This document shows positions 1-8,914 of a stretch of DNA of 59,440 bases, in pieces (the stretch's first letter is position 1; each line of letters opens with the position of its first letter). The translations under genes and the position numbers were made by a program. Under the pieces are notes generated by a model, which ran no database searches, was not told the DNA's origin, and saw nothing but the letters and a program-made list of their open reading frames with translations. The stretch covers positions 1-59,440 of IMG/VR virus record IMGVR_UViG_3300044614_001667; one strand, 5' to 3'. Source of the stretch: a virus.

Positions 1-143
1 TTGCTGTCTTCACGAAGGGCTCTTTCTTGGTTTTCGAGAATTACGGCGGTTACAGCTTGTCTATGCTTATCCGTAATAGCAGGAGCTTCGGAAGCATTGA
101 GAACTGGTGCCCACTTCTCTGTTAGATGGGAAGCGTTAAACAT
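1..143 (-). CDS. 23: Major capsid protein gp23, N-terminal fragment
   Basis: Only the first 47 codons are present; the gene runs off the window edge. The protein starts MFNASHLTEKWAPVLNASEA and continues with AVTAVILENQE, the recognisable start of cyanomyovirus gp23. gp23 forms the hexamers of the capsid shell after cleavage of its N-terminal delta domain by gp21. An AGAGG Shine-Dalgarno sits just before the ATG at 143. It follows scaffold gene 22, as in T4, and late promoter-like AATAAATA and CTAAATA motifs lie at 180-193. The identification rests on a short N-terminus plus synteny. Confidence 0.9.
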   Translation of the reverse strand, partial: MFNASHLTEKWAPVLNASEAPAITDKHRQAVTAVILENQERALREDS

Positions 144-179
144 TTTTACCTCTTTTGAACGTATGTTATCGTTTGATAA

Positions 180-193
180 TATTTATTATTTAG
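180..193 (-). promoter_or_regulatory. Late promoter-like motif upstream of gene 23
   Basis: On the minus strand CTAAATA (187-193) is followed by an overlapping AATAAATA (180-187). Both resemble the T4 late promoter TATAAATA recognised by a gp55-type sigma factor. They lie 37-50 bases before the gp23 ATG, consistent with a separate strong late transcript for the capsid gene. Confidence 0.55.
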
Positions 194-194
194 A

Positions 195-1349
195 TCACTT
201 CCAGCGTTGTAAAGCTTGAAGATATGATGCCATTACTGGCGATACATCTTCGCTTAACGCTACTGGGGTATCATCACCTACTTCTGATTTGATTACTGAT
301 TCTGGGAAATATGATTTACGGAGAGTTTTTACTGATTCAGTAAATTGATCTGCCGTTTCAAATGTTACCCCTTCAGATAGGGAAGCAAGCTTTTCTTTTT
401 GAGTGTCAGCGAGTCCTTCCGAAACTTGGTTTAGGATTACAACTTTGCTTGACTCAGCAAGACGATTATTTAATTCCACGTTACGCTCAATTTGTTCATT
501 GAGGCGATCTTCCATCTCACGAAGCTCGTCAGCCATTTCCTCGACAACGTTTGCTTTTTCGTCGGGGATATTGATATAATGCTCAGCAAAGAGATTTCTT
601 AGACCAGCAATGAAGTCTTCGGTAATCTCGTTGCGGATGCCACGATCAATAGCAACTTGGTTTTCTTCGATCCAGCGTTGAATACCATATGCTACCATTC
701 CTTTTACTTCCTCAGAAAGTTCTTCCTTTACAGTTTCTACTTTCTCGGCAAGTTTTGTTTCAAACTGCTCTTCGAGTCTAGCGTACTCTTCGGTAAGCTT
801 TGCTCTTACGGCAGCTTCGAAAATTGTTTTTGCTTTATCCTTATACTCTTCTGAGAGTTCTTCTCCTTCGGTTAGAGCGGCGACATCCGAAGAAAGATCA
901 AGTTCTTCAAACGAAGGCTTGATTGGATAAGTTACAGCAGGACCAGTAGAAGTACCATAAGCAACTTCAGTACCTACAGTTGGAGTGGTTGCCATATCAC
1001 CAGGACTCTTTTGATGAGCCTGTTGAGCGTCACCCGAAATTTGAGAAATTGGGGCGGCAGCTTTTGCTCCTGGATTCTCTTCGCCTTCATCATCATGTTC
1101 GTTGGGGGTAGTTGATGTACCACCTAAATCAGTAGCAGGCTTTTGGCCAATAGCAACTGAAGGGGGAACTGATGGTTGGGGATCTTTACCTCCAGCACCT
1201 GAAGTTTGAACATCGGAAATTTGTGAAGGCTCTTTTCCAGTGCCAGGAATTACCGAAGCTGAAACTGTAGGCATTGGATCGCCAGATTCAAGGACAACTT
1301 TTTGTTCTTGAACAAGCTCCCCAAATTTTTCGTTTAGCATATCTGACAT
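195..1349 (-). CDS. 22: Prohead core scaffold protein gp22
   Basis: gp22 is the main internal scaffold of the prohead; it is degraded by gp21 protease during head maturation. The 384-aa protein is longer than T4 gp22 (269 aa). Residues 1 to about 140 are low-complexity and rich in Pro, Ser, Gly and Thr. Residues of about 150-320 are strongly acidic and helical with coiled-coil character (for example LEEQFETKLAEKVETVKEEL). Many Leu-x-Glu tripeptides match the known T4 gp21 cleavage preference. A GAGGAAACTC Shine-Dalgarno precedes the ATG. It lies between protease gene 21 and capsid gene 23, the T4 order. Confidence 0.9.
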   Translation of the reverse strand: MSDMLNEKFGELVQEQKVVLESGDPMPTVSASVIPGTGKEPSQISDVQTSGAGGKDPQPSVPPSVAIGQKPATDLGGTSTTPNEHDDEGEENPGAKAAAPISQISGDAQQAHQKSPGDMATTPTVGTEVAYGTSTGPAVTYPIKPSFEELDLSSDVAALTEGEELSEEYKDKAKTIFEAAVRAKLTEEYARLEEQFETKLAEKVETVKEELSEEVKGMVAYGIQRWIEENQVAIDRGIRNEITEDFIAGLRNLFAEHYINIPDEKANVVEEMADELREMEDRLNEQIERNVELNNRLAESSKVVILNQVSEGLADTQKEKLASLSEGVTFETADQFTESVKTLRKSYFPESVIKSEVGDDTPVALSEDVSPVMASYLQALQRWK

Positions 1350-1386
1350 TTGAGTTTCCTCGTACTTCTAACAATTATTCTAAGAT

Positions 1387-1394
1387 TATTTATG
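1387..1394 (-). promoter_or_regulatory. Late promoter-like motif upstream of gene 22
   Basis: CATAAATA on the minus strand, in the 48-base gap between genes 21 and 22 and about 38 bases before the gp22 start. It differs from T4 late consensus TATAAATA only at the first base. Confidence 0.6.
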
Positions 1395-1397
1395 AAA

Positions 1398-2042
1398 TTA
1401 TAGATTTGAAAGGAAGTGCTCAAAGGATTTGAGCTTCCTTTCTTCAATATTTCGCCTGGTAGATTCCGAAATATATCTGTGATATTTAGCTACTTGATGT
1501 TCACGTAGAATACCATTTTCCCAAATCCACTCTTTGCCTTCCATGATTCCATTAACAAAAGCATCTGGTGCGGAAGGATCTGCTACGATATCGGCAGCAG
1601 TGGCAAGCATAAAATCATCACGAACATAGTTCGCTCCGTTACGCTCTTCAAGTGAACCCATACCACGGGAAGAAACTCCGAGTCGTACACCTTCTTCTAA
1701 AAGTGATTTGGCAATTTTGCCCATAGGAGTATCGAGAACTTGTGCTTTACCAATAAAATTACTTCCTTCTGATTTGAGCGAAATAATTTTATGTGATACT
1801 CTATCTAAATTAACAGTGGGACCATCAGGATGTCCAAGTTCTCCTAAAGCACGACCAGATTTTACATACTGTTCGTTATACCTTTGTACTTCTCTGTTTA
1901 ATACTTCGTAAGGATATACACGTCCGTTGCGGTTTTTAATTTCGGATTGTAGAAAAATTCCTTCAATGTAAAGATGTTTCTTTCCGTTATTTTCTTCAAC
2001 GAGGACGTTAATCTCTTCGATATTTTCCGTGATTAGTTTCAT
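1398..2042 (-). CDS. 21: Prohead core scaffold and maturation protease gp21
   Basis: gp21 is the serine-type protease that cleaves the scaffold and the N-termini of capsid proteins inside the prohead. The 214-aa length matches T4 gp21 (212 aa). The motif GELGHPDG places the likely catalytic His at about residue 71, and GVSSRGMGS places the likely nucleophile Ser at about 124-125; this arrangement is typical of the gp21 (U9/U35-type) prohead proteases. The ATG overlaps the stop of the upstream 58-aa core gene by four bases (ATGA), suggesting coupled translation. Confidence 0.95.
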   Translation of the reverse strand: MKLITENIEEINVLVEENNGKKHLYIEGIFLQSEIKNRNGRVYPYEVLNREVQRYNEQYVKSGRALGELGHPDGPTVNLDRVSHKIISLKSEGSNFIGKAQVLDTPMGKIAKSLLEEGVRLGVSSRGMGSLEERNGANYVRDDFMLATAADIVADPSAPDAFVNGIMEGKEWIWENGILREHQVAKYHRYISESTRRNIEERKLKSFEHFLSNL

Positions 2043-2215
2043 TGTTCTGTTTCTAGTGGTTCTACTGGCTCATTAAAATAAGTAGAAGCGACAGCTTTTT
2101 TATACAGACCAATTGCTTCAGCAGCACTTGACTGCATCAGATCTTCAATTGAGTCTAAAGCTTCTGCTTTTTTGTTATCGGCAATCGAACTCACAATGTT
2201 CAAAATATTAGACAT
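2039..2215 (-). CDS. Small prohead core protein (gp67/gp68 position)
   Basis: A 58-aa ORF starting MSNILNIVSSIADNKKAEAL and ending EPVEPLETEQ. It is acidic and mostly helical. It sits between portal gene 20 and protease gene 21, where T4 has the prohead core genes 67 and 68, and its stop overlaps the gp21 start (ATGA). An AAGG about ten bases upstream is a weak ribosome site. The function as a prohead core component is inferred from position, acidity and coupling; the sequence alone does not say whether it corresponds to gp67 or gp68. Confidence 0.75.
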   Translation of the reverse strand: MSNILNIVSSIADNKKAEALDSIEDLMQSSAAEAIGLYKKAVASTYFNEPVEPLETEQ

Positions 2216-2242
2216 ATAAATAAACCTTAATTTAATATAGAA

Positions 2243-3943
2243 TTATTTAGCAGAACCTTTATTTGAGGCTGGTTTTGCTGGCGTTTTGGGTGCTAACTTT
2301 GCCTTTTCTTTTTCTAAATCCAGTTGTCTTTGGGCATCATCTTGTGCTTGAGCATCTTGAATTTCTGGAGCAAAAGCATCATTTTGTCTTGCCATAGTAT
2401 CCAATGACATAGAATCTGCTGCACTAATAGCAACTCCAGATTTGATATCTTTCTTCATCTGGCGATCCATTTCCTTGTATTCAACTTCAGTTTGCATCAA
2501 TACTTGGCGACGAATATATTCAGTAGAAAAATATTTTCCGACAAAAGGATCCATATCAATTGTTAAAGCAATTCTTTCTTTCATTAATTCTGTTTGCTTT
2601 AACTCATTAAAATGATTATCAAATAGGAAGTCATATTGAATATGCTCTTCCATATCCTCCCAATCTTCCGGAGTGATGATACCCTTAAGAATTAATTGTG
2701 TCTTAAGAATATCGTGGAATAGTTCACTAAATCTTTTACGAAGACGACCAATAAACTTAGCAAATTTAAGTTCGTCTCTGAGAATTTCTGTTGTTTTACC
2801 AAGATTAAAAGCTTTGTTGTCGTCAGTTAATCTTGATGGTGGAAGGTTAAGAGAATTGTAAAGTTTCTTTTTAAAATACTCTACGTCCTTAAGTTCTCCA
2901 AGATTCTGACCACCTGGGAGTGTTGTGATTTCTGTGCCACGACCACCTTCACGACGAGGTAGCCAAAAATCTTCAAGCATACTCATATGCTTTTTGTCAT
3001 CACGAATTTCTCCTGTGGCAGAATCGTATACTAACTTGTTACGATATCTTGCCATAACATCACGGAGGTATTGTTCCGCTTTTACTTTGGGAAGATTGCC
3101 TACATCAATATAAAAAATTCTACGTTCTGGGGCACGAGACAATCTATAGATAACAAGTGAGTCCTCAATCATTCTTAGCTGGTTGAGTGACTTGATTGAT
3201 TTGTGAAGAAAACTAATAGTCATCTTCTTATTAGTATCTTTCAAACCAGAATCACAATAAGCGATTGAGTCAGCTGCAATTTTAATTCCTTGACTGTTGG
3301 CATAGTTATATGTACCTGTCGTAGTAGGAACATTGGCTACACCAAATCCTTGTGGATTATACAGATAGTATTCGATATAATCTCCCCAATCAAATTCTAA
3401 AGCAGAGCCTCTTTCGATATGCTTTTCCGCTTCTCTTTTTTCAAATTTTTGTCTAACTTTTTTAATTTTTAAAGCATCAATATATCTTAATTCTAAAATA
3501 CCTTTCTTTGGATTATCTAAATCAACTACTTTATGATAATGTAATCTACCATCAATATACCAATTACGAATAATTTGGTGAGAGTGCTTATCAAATTTAA
3601 GCATTCTAAGAATTGTATTAAATTCTTGTCTAATTTTTGCTTTAATATTTTCGCCTAAATTTAAATTAGACAACTCAATTTCTACTGGCGTATCGTCGGC
3701 ATCAGAAACAACAAACTCATTCACAATTTCGTCAATAGCAGTATCACACTCAGGGTGAAGTGCCATGCTACGATATCGTTGAATGAGTTCGTACTCGTTT
3801 CTTGATATGCCTTCAACGTCAACATACGTGCCAAAATAGCCACCTGCTACGGTGGCTACGGCATCTTCTTGATTGGGAGGAATTGGGGATTGACCCTTCA
3901 ATCCCTCCTTCTTGTTAATTTTAAATCCAAACAGTTGACTCAT
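2243..3943 (-). CDS. 20: Portal vertex protein gp20
   Basis: gp20 forms the dodecameric portal at the unique capsid vertex, nucleates head assembly and docks the terminase and neck. The 566-aa protein is close to T4 gp20 (524 aa). Recognisable stretches include FGTYVDVEG near residue 40, the conserved Glu/Asp-rich ALHPECDTAIDEIVNEFV at about 57-74, and RAPERRIFYIDVGNLP near residue 275, all typical of cyanophage g20. The C-terminal 60 residues are Gln, Ala and Lys-rich. It lies between tube gene 19 and the core genes, in T4 order. Confidence 0.97.
   Translation of the reverse strand: MSQLFGFKINKKEGLKGQSPIPPNQEDAVATVAGGYFGTYVDVEGISRNEYELIQRYRSMALHPECDTAIDEIVNEFVVSDADDTPVEIELSNLNLGENIKAKIRQEFNTILRMLKFDKHSHQIIRNWYIDGRLHYHKVVDLDNPKKGILELRYIDALKIKKVRQKFEKREAEKHIERGSALEFDWGDYIEYYLYNPQGFGVANVPTTTGTYNYANSQGIKIAADSIAYCDSGLKDTNKKMTISFLHKSIKSLNQLRMIEDSLVIYRLSRAPERRIFYIDVGNLPKVKAEQYLRDVMARYRNKLVYDSATGEIRDDKKHMSMLEDFWLPRREGGRGTEITTLPGGQNLGELKDVEYFKKKLYNSLNLPPSRLTDDNKAFNLGKTTEILRDELKFAKFIGRLRKRFSELFHDILKTQLILKGIITPEDWEDMEEHIQYDFLFDNHFNELKQTELMKERIALTIDMDPFVGKYFSTEYIRRQVLMQTEVEYKEMDRQMKKDIKSGVAISAADSMSLDTMARQNDAFAPEIQDAQAQDDAQRQLDLEKEKAKLAPKTPAKPASNKGSAK
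2244..2250 (-). promoter_or_regulatory. Late promoter-like motif before the small core gene and gene 21
   Basis: CTAAATA (followed by AT) on the minus strand, overlapping the gp20 stop codon and 29 bases before the small core gene start. Same motif class as before other late genes in this window. Confidence 0.45.
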
Positions 3944-3968
3944 ATTAAATTAAATAGATTCGATGATC

Positions 3969-3976
3969 TATTTATT
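3969..3976 (-). promoter_or_regulatory. Late promoter-like motif before gene 20
   Basis: AATAAATA on the minus strand between genes 19 and 20, about 26 bases before the gp20 ATG. A short inverted repeat AATAGAT/ATCTATT (about 3953-3972) overlaps it. Confidence 0.45.
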
Positions 3977-3981
3977 TAAGT

Positions 3982-4623
3982 TTATTTGTTGACTCTTTTC
4001 TCTACACCAGCGATGCCAGTAGCAGCGCCATCGGTAATGGCGGTAGCTGTAGGCGTTTCGACTGTCCAGTATGAATATTGGAATTCTACAGAGAACTCAG
4101 AAATTTGATCATTGCTATCATAACCAAGATCAATTTGTGATACATTGGTTGGGAAAGCATGATGTAAAGTATATTCTCTGAGGATAGTTCCTCTTTCGCT
4201 ATTATTTTTTTCGAGTTGTTTTACTCTAACTGCTGCTGCCATATAACCTTGATCACCTGTTTGTGAAGGTCTGAATTTGGGAGCATTGTTGCCATTGTGA
4301 GTATTAATAGCTTCAAGCCATTGCTCAAAATAGGCACGAATTTTCATGTCCTTATCATTGAAGAAGGTTGGGGACCATGTATCAAAAGTTCTATCGCCAG
4401 CAATTTTGACTGTTCTACCTCTAAAAGGAACTTCAATAACACCTATTTGGGAAGCAGGAAGAGCAGCAGACTTACAAAGAAGATCTACTAAATTTTTGTC
4501 ATCTCCAGTAGCAGATGGATTGCCTGCTCCCAAATCACTTGGCCATACAATATCGATGGCGAACATGTTAGGCTTAGTACCTTGACCAATCCTTGAAATA
4601 AAATCGTTAATTTTTGTTGCCAT
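3982..4623 (-). CDS. 19: Tail tube protein gp19
   Basis: gp19 polymerises as hexameric rings to form the inner tail tube through which DNA passes. The protein is 213 aa against 163 aa in T4. The N-terminal MATKINDFISRIGQGTKPNM and the C-terminal EFSVEFQYSYWTV are typical of the T4-type tube fold. A GAGGT Shine-Dalgarno precedes the ATG, and the gene lies 33 bases after sheath gene 18 with no promoter motif between, so it probably shares the gp18 transcript. Confidence 0.93.
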   Translation of the reverse strand: MATKINDFISRIGQGTKPNMFAIDIVWPSDLGAGNPSATGDDKNLVDLLCKSAALPASQIGVIEVPFRGRTVKIAGDRTFDTWSPTFFNDKDMKIRAYFEQWLEAINTHNGNNAPKFRPSQTGDQGYMAAAVRVKQLEKNNSERGTILREYTLHHAFPTNVSQIDLGYDSNDQISEFSVEFQYSYWTVETPTATAITDGAATGIAGVEKRVNK

Positions 4624-4656
4624 TGTTTTTTACCTCGTTGTTTTGTTTGTGATTAA

Positions 4657-6900
4657 TCAGCGACCAACTACTTCAGCAAACGAAACACCAGTCTTAGTAG
4701 CCGTTAAGGTTACAGTGATATAGTTGATAGAACGGGTTGGTTTAATATAAATTTCAGCAACAAATTCGTTACGATCAATTACATCTGGAGTATTGTTTGA
4801 ATCATCACAAACAACCAGGAAGTCGGTTACACCTCTTCTTGCCTGAACTTCACCCATATAGGAATTTAGAGCACTAGCAAAAGATGCTCTAGTTGTTTCA
4901 TCATTCTGTTCGAATAGAACTTGCTTGGCAAGTCCTTCTGCTCTCTTTTGAACATTGAGGAATAAACGACGAACGTTAATTCTGTCAAAAGCACTTGGTG
5001 AAGCAAGAGCAGTTTTATCACCAAATAGAGTTACACCTGAGCCAGGGAAAGAAACAATAGGATTGATTCTTGCCTGATAAAGCTCATCTCTATCAGCTTT
5101 GTTTGGATTGTAAGCTAATTTAACAGCGTTACGTAGTGAACCTCTGTTTACCCCAGCAGGCGAATACCAATCATCTAAAGTTGCTGAAGTAGCTACACAT
5201 AAACCAGCGATATCTCCGTTACATGGAATATAACGATACTTATCATTGAAACGGTCATAGAAATACTTATAACCACTATCAAATATTCCATAAGATGTTG
5301 ATGCTAAACCATTAAAGAAATTAATAGTATTAATTTTTTGCTGTGAAGTAGTTAAAGCACCACTAGAACCTACTTGGTTTCCTTTATGTGGTGATACAAA
5401 AGCAATACAATCTTTTCTTGAAGCAGCAATTGAAAGAACTTTTGCCGCTTTTGCTTTAGTGTCTGATTCTAATGCCATAGATCCACCCATTAGTACAAAA
5501 TCTACGACAGTAGCTTCAGTATCTAAGAAAAGATCATAAGCTAAGCCAATCTCGGCTGAGTTATATTCGTAATCATCTGTGCCACCATAAAGAGTATTTG
5601 GTGATACTAAAGCTAGATTAAATTTATCTCCAGCTTCTAGATCGGTTGACTCTAGACCCCAAGCATAGTAAGAATAACCTCCACCAGCGTTGTAATTAGT
5701 AGAAGGATGAGCGCCAGTAAATACGTAAGATGATTGCTCGTTAATTACAGTTCTGTAATAAGTGTTAGCACTTTCGGTGCTTCTTCCATCGGCAAGTTTT
5801 GAAAGATAAGTAAATCTTTCTATGACATTATTTGCTGAACCAGAGATAGCACCAGTTAAATCAATAACAGCTACGTGTACTTCGTCCCATTCAATTCCTC
5901 TAGAAGAAGCATAGTCAGAAGTTCCTGGGCGAGGACCAACAGCAGATAACTTAATGCCAGTAGTTTGACCCATGCCGTAGGTAATTTCTGTGTTAGTGTA
6001 CCAATCAGAAACGGCAGTTACAGCAATTGCTGTGTTATTTACTGAAGCTACTTGGAAAGTGACATCAGGACCAGTTGTGCCAATTAAAGCAGCAGCAACA
6101 GTAATTGTATTTCCTACAATATATCCAGCGCCACCATTGACTACAGTAACATTAACTGTTCCGCCAGCTCCACCACCAGCATCGGCAATGGTTACAGTGA
6201 CAGTTAATCCGGCGCCAGTTCCCCCAGTAGTAGCAACACCAGTATAAGTTCCAGGAGTTCTGGTAGCAGAAATAGGACTTATCGAATTGATGGTTGAAAC
6301 TACACCAGTATCTGGAGTATCTAAAGTATCTGAAGTTGTAATTAACTCTGAACCGCCAGTTAATAAAACTGTAGCTACGTTTGTTTGAGAATTCCAGTAA
6401 ATTACTTCGGCAGTTTTTCCACCAGTAAATGTTAGGATAGTACCCTGCTGAACATCTGCTGGATCCTGATTCAAGGTTACGTATTGATCGGCACCTCTAT
6501 CAATTACAGCAACTAGAAGTGAATTACCCCAGGTTCCGGCAGTTCTAGCAACAAAAGGTTCCGAAATAGAACCACCAGAAATCCAATCCTGATCGTTCTT
6601 AACTAAGTAACCACCATCGGTAGTAGCATTTTCTACGTTGGTAGCCGAACGAACTACAGCTAATCTACCACCGTAGTTTAAAAATTCGGAAGCAACATAC
6701 CAATCTTCGGCGTTAGCATCTGAAGGTTTGCCAAATACATCGATAAGTTGTTTCTGTGAACTTACATTCACAATTTCATCAATAGGTCCTTTTTGAAATG
6801 TAGAAGCAAATGCGGCAGTAATCTGTTGAGCACCAGTGATTACAGCATTTGATAAATCACGCTCCTTAATTACAATTCCAGGCGAGACTTGACTTGCCAT
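4657..6900 (-). CDS. 18: Tail sheath protein gp18
   Basis: gp18 forms the contractile sheath around the tube. The start MASQVSPGIVIKERDLSNAV and the C-terminal half (PNKADRDELYQARINPIVSF, NVRRLFLNVQKRAEGLAKQV, FVAEIYIKPTRSINYITVTL) are the conserved sheath core. At 747 aa it is longer than T4 gp18 (659 aa). Part of the excess is a glycine- and threonine-rich insert at about residues 208-290 with a GGTGAG...GGAGY beta-repeat also seen in the baseplate and fibre proteins here. An AGGAGAAT Shine-Dalgarno supports the start. Confidence 0.97.
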   Translation of the reverse strand: MASQVSPGIVIKERDLSNAVITGAQQITAAFASTFQKGPIDEIVNVSSQKQLIDVFGKPSDANAEDWYVASEFLNYGGRLAVVRSATNVENATTDGGYLVKNDQDWISGGSISEPFVARTAGTWGNSLLVAVIDRGADQYVTLNQDPADVQQGTILTFTGGKTAEVIYWNSQTNVATVLLTGGSELITTSDTLDTPDTGVVSTINSISPISATRTPGTYTGVATTGGTGAGLTVTVTIADAGGGAGGTVNVTVVNGGAGYIVGNTITVAAALIGTTGPDVTFQVASVNNTAIAVTAVSDWYTNTEITYGMGQTTGIKLSAVGPRPGTSDYASSRGIEWDEVHVAVIDLTGAISGSANNVIERFTYLSKLADGRSTESANTYYRTVINEQSSYVFTGAHPSTNYNAGGGYSYYAWGLESTDLEAGDKFNLALVSPNTLYGGTDDYEYNSAEIGLAYDLFLDTEATVVDFVLMGGSMALESDTKAKAAKVLSIAASRKDCIAFVSPHKGNQVGSSGALTTSQQKINTINFFNGLASTSYGIFDSGYKYFYDRFNDKYRYIPCNGDIAGLCVATSATLDDWYSPAGVNRGSLRNAVKLAYNPNKADRDELYQARINPIVSFPGSGVTLFGDKTALASPSAFDRINVRRLFLNVQKRAEGLAKQVLFEQNDETTRASFASALNSYMGEVQARRGVTDFLVVCDDSNNTPDVIDRNEFVAEIYIKPTRSINYITVTLTATKTGVSFAEVVGR

Positions 6901-6939
6901 TTTATTCTCCTCTCGGTTTTATCCATTTAAATCTAAAAT

Positions 6940-6947
6940 TATTTATG
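6940..6947 (-). promoter_or_regulatory. Late promoter-like motif before gene 18
   Basis: CATAAATA on the minus strand in the 51-base gap between genes 17 and 18, about 40 bases before the gp18 ATG. It would give the sheath and tube genes their own abundant late transcript. Confidence 0.6.
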
Positions 6948-6951
6948 AAAA

Positions 6952-8598
6952 TCAGTTGTTCCACATATACGATACATCTTCTTGTGTATCTCCATACCAA
7001 ACAATACCATCTTCAACAAATCCTTCGTCTCCTTCTAGACCAGTTACGATGAAACCAAACGGAGACATGTCTTGTTCTATCTGATTTTTTTGCTCTTCAT
7101 AAATTCTTTTACGAACATCATTGTCCGTCATTTCTTTAAAATAATCTTGAACTGCCAACCATCCAAAAATTACTAAGCACATTACAAGATCATCGTGGAA
7201 TCCGTCGTCCGCCTCAAAAGATTGCTTTTTCTGTATGAATGTCGTAAGCTCAGATATAATTTCGTAATCTCTAAACAATAATTTGTCGTCTTCAATTAAT
7301 TGTTTAATATTTTGACATCCAACTTTTTTCACGGTGATGGACATTTTAATTCCTAGTTGTGTCTTGTTGCCAGAGAATCCTTGACCAACAATCTGACCAG
7401 CTCTACCTCTCATAGAACACATTAATACATTAGGGTACTCTAAATCATAGTTGAGAATAGATGCTACCTGATCGCCAACATCATTTACTTCACATAAAAC
7501 ATAGGCATTGTTGTATGCTCTAGCAACGTCATTGATGACGTTTGGAAAAAGCATCGGTTTTATTTCGTTGTTTCTGTATTTTGCTACAACTTTATATGGT
7601 ACAGTAGTAATATCAAACACAATAAACGCCGAATAGTCTCCACCAATACCTCTCGCTACGTCAGCAGTCATAATATATTCACGCTTTTCATCCGGCGTTT
7701 CGTACACATCCAATCCTTTATTTGAACTAATTGGAGTATCAAATACAAGTGATCTCAATTTAGAAGCGGCAATAAGTGTATCAACCGATCCTAAGAATTC
7801 ACACTCAAATTCCTGAGTGAACTGCCGTTCAGAAGTGTTCTTAATCGTTTCTTCTTTCCACTTAGCATCACGACCAGGAACTTCTGACCAGTGAACCTCA
7901 GTCCAAATATAATTGTTTCTTTGGTTTTGAGCATCTACCCACAACTTATAGAAGTGGTTCATACCATATGGGGTAGAAATAATAATAACTTTAGTTCTTT
8001 GACCAGATGAAATAGTGGGATATACAGACGAGAAGAAGTCGTCAGCAATATGGTTTGGTACGAAAGCAAATTCGTCCAAGAAGATAATGTTGAATGACAT
8101 TCCTCGAACGGCAGATGCTGAGGTTGACGCTGCCATAATCTTGGAACCATTCTCAAGTTCCATCGAACCTTTGTTCCATGAGAGAACACCCTGCTGTAAC
8201 CACTTTGGAAGATTTTCGTATGCCGTCTGTAATCTTCCTAGTAGGTCACGAGCAGTAGATGCTTTGTTTGCTAGAATGCCGATGTTAGAGCTATCGTTAA
8301 ACAACGCATAGTGAAGCAGATAGGAAACAACAACAGTTGATTTTCCAGTCTGCCTTGGGAGCTTAGCAATGTTAAATCTGTTTTCGTGAAATTTTTTGAC
8401 TAACTCTTTCTGAAAGTCATACATTCTAAAGGGTATTAAACCCTCATCAACCTGAACAATTTTAACGTAGTTTAGGGCGAAATATACTGGATCTTCTTTA
8501 CATTTTAAATATTCTTTAATTTCTGCTTTTGTCCAATTGTGGGGAACGTTTGCTTTTTTTAAAAGCGGATTCCCCAAATAAATTTGATCACTACTCAT
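6952..8598 (-). CDS. 17: Terminase large subunit gp17
   Basis: gp17 is the packaging motor and nuclease. The ATPase domain shows Walker A PRQTGKST at residues 81-88, Walker B IIFLDEF at about 171-177 and the coupling motif STPYG at about 208-212. The RNase H-like nuclease domain shows TADVARGIGGDYSAF with Asp at about 313, CEVNDVGD at about 369-376 and GFHDDLV near residue 469, supplying the expected acidic metal ligands. Length is 548 aa against 610 aa in T4. The start overlaps the upstream zinc-binding gene by eight bases and has a GAGGG site. Confidence 0.98.
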   Translation of the reverse strand: MSSDQIYLGNPLLKKANVPHNWTKAEIKEYLKCKEDPVYFALNYVKIVQVDEGLIPFRMYDFQKELVKKFHENRFNIAKLPRQTGKSTVVVSYLLHYALFNDSSNIGILANKASTARDLLGRLQTAYENLPKWLQQGVLSWNKGSMELENGSKIMAASTSASAVRGMSFNIIFLDEFAFVPNHIADDFFSSVYPTISSGQRTKVIIISTPYGMNHFYKLWVDAQNQRNNYIWTEVHWSEVPGRDAKWKEETIKNTSERQFTQEFECEFLGSVDTLIAASKLRSLVFDTPISSNKGLDVYETPDEKREYIMTADVARGIGGDYSAFIVFDITTVPYKVVAKYRNNEIKPMLFPNVINDVARAYNNAYVLCEVNDVGDQVASILNYDLEYPNVLMCSMRGRAGQIVGQGFSGNKTQLGIKMSITVKKVGCQNIKQLIEDDKLLFRDYEIISELTTFIQKKQSFEADDGFHDDLVMCLVIFGWLAVQDYFKEMTDNDVRKRIYEEQKNQIEQDMSPFGFIVTGLEGDEGFVEDGIVWYGDTQEDVSYMWNN

Positions 8599-8827
8599 CT
8601 AATGCCCTCTTTAAATCTTTATCAACAGCATCCATATTATTTAATCTATTCTCCCACCCCTTGCCATCGGTGGTTCCCTTACAAGGATTGATACATGTAT
8701 TATCTCCAAATTTGTCACAAACTAAAGAAGCAAGTTCTGATTCATCGCCTTTCTTGTTTGTGCCAGTCCAAAAATGCTGGTTGTCAATCCATTGAGCACC
8801 ACACTTTGGACATGTTTTGGTATTCAT
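8591..8827 (-). CDS. Small putative zinc-binding protein upstream of gp17
   Basis: A 78-aa protein starting MNTKTCPKCGAQWIDNQHF. CPKCG and a later VCDKFGDNTCINPC supply five to six cysteines, with a His between them, suggesting a zinc ribbon. A GTG nine bases further upstream is in frame, but AGGTGAG at 8832-8838 overlaps it and suits the ATG at 8827, so the ATG start was chosen. The gene ends inside the gp17 start (8-base overlap), implying coupled translation. Function is unknown; the context suggests a link with packaging or terminase expression, which is inference only. Confidence 0.75.
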   Translation of the reverse strand: MNTKTCPKCGAQWIDNQHFWTGTNKKGDESELASLVCDKFGDNTCINPCKGTTDGKGWENRLNNMDAVDKDLKRALDE

Positions 8828-8831
8828 AGTT

Positions 8832-8838
8832 CTCACCT
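8832..8838 (-). promoter_or_regulatory. Ribosome binding site deciding the start at 8827
   Basis: AGGTGAG on the minus strand, four bases before the ATG. It contains the alternative in-frame GTG, which therefore cannot be served by it. Confidence 0.6.
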
Positions 8839-8855
8839 GTATAAGGTTAATATTA

Positions 8856-8862
8856 TATTTAG
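8856..8862 (-). promoter_or_regulatory. Late promoter-like motif before the small zinc-binding gene and gene 17
   Basis: CTAAATA (continuing TAATA) on the minus strand in the 87-base gap between the 160-aa gene and the zinc-binding gene, about 29 bases before the ATG at 8827. Confidence 0.5.
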
Positions 8863-8914
8863 AATACGATGTTTGTGGTGTTACAATAGTTACCGAAGTT
8901 TTGTTAAGGAATCC

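Noticed and set aside
1-219. Plus-strand 72-aa ORF with a signal-peptide-like start
   Set aside because: It is antisense to the gp23 N-terminus, which matches the known family start, has a ribosome site and follows gp22.
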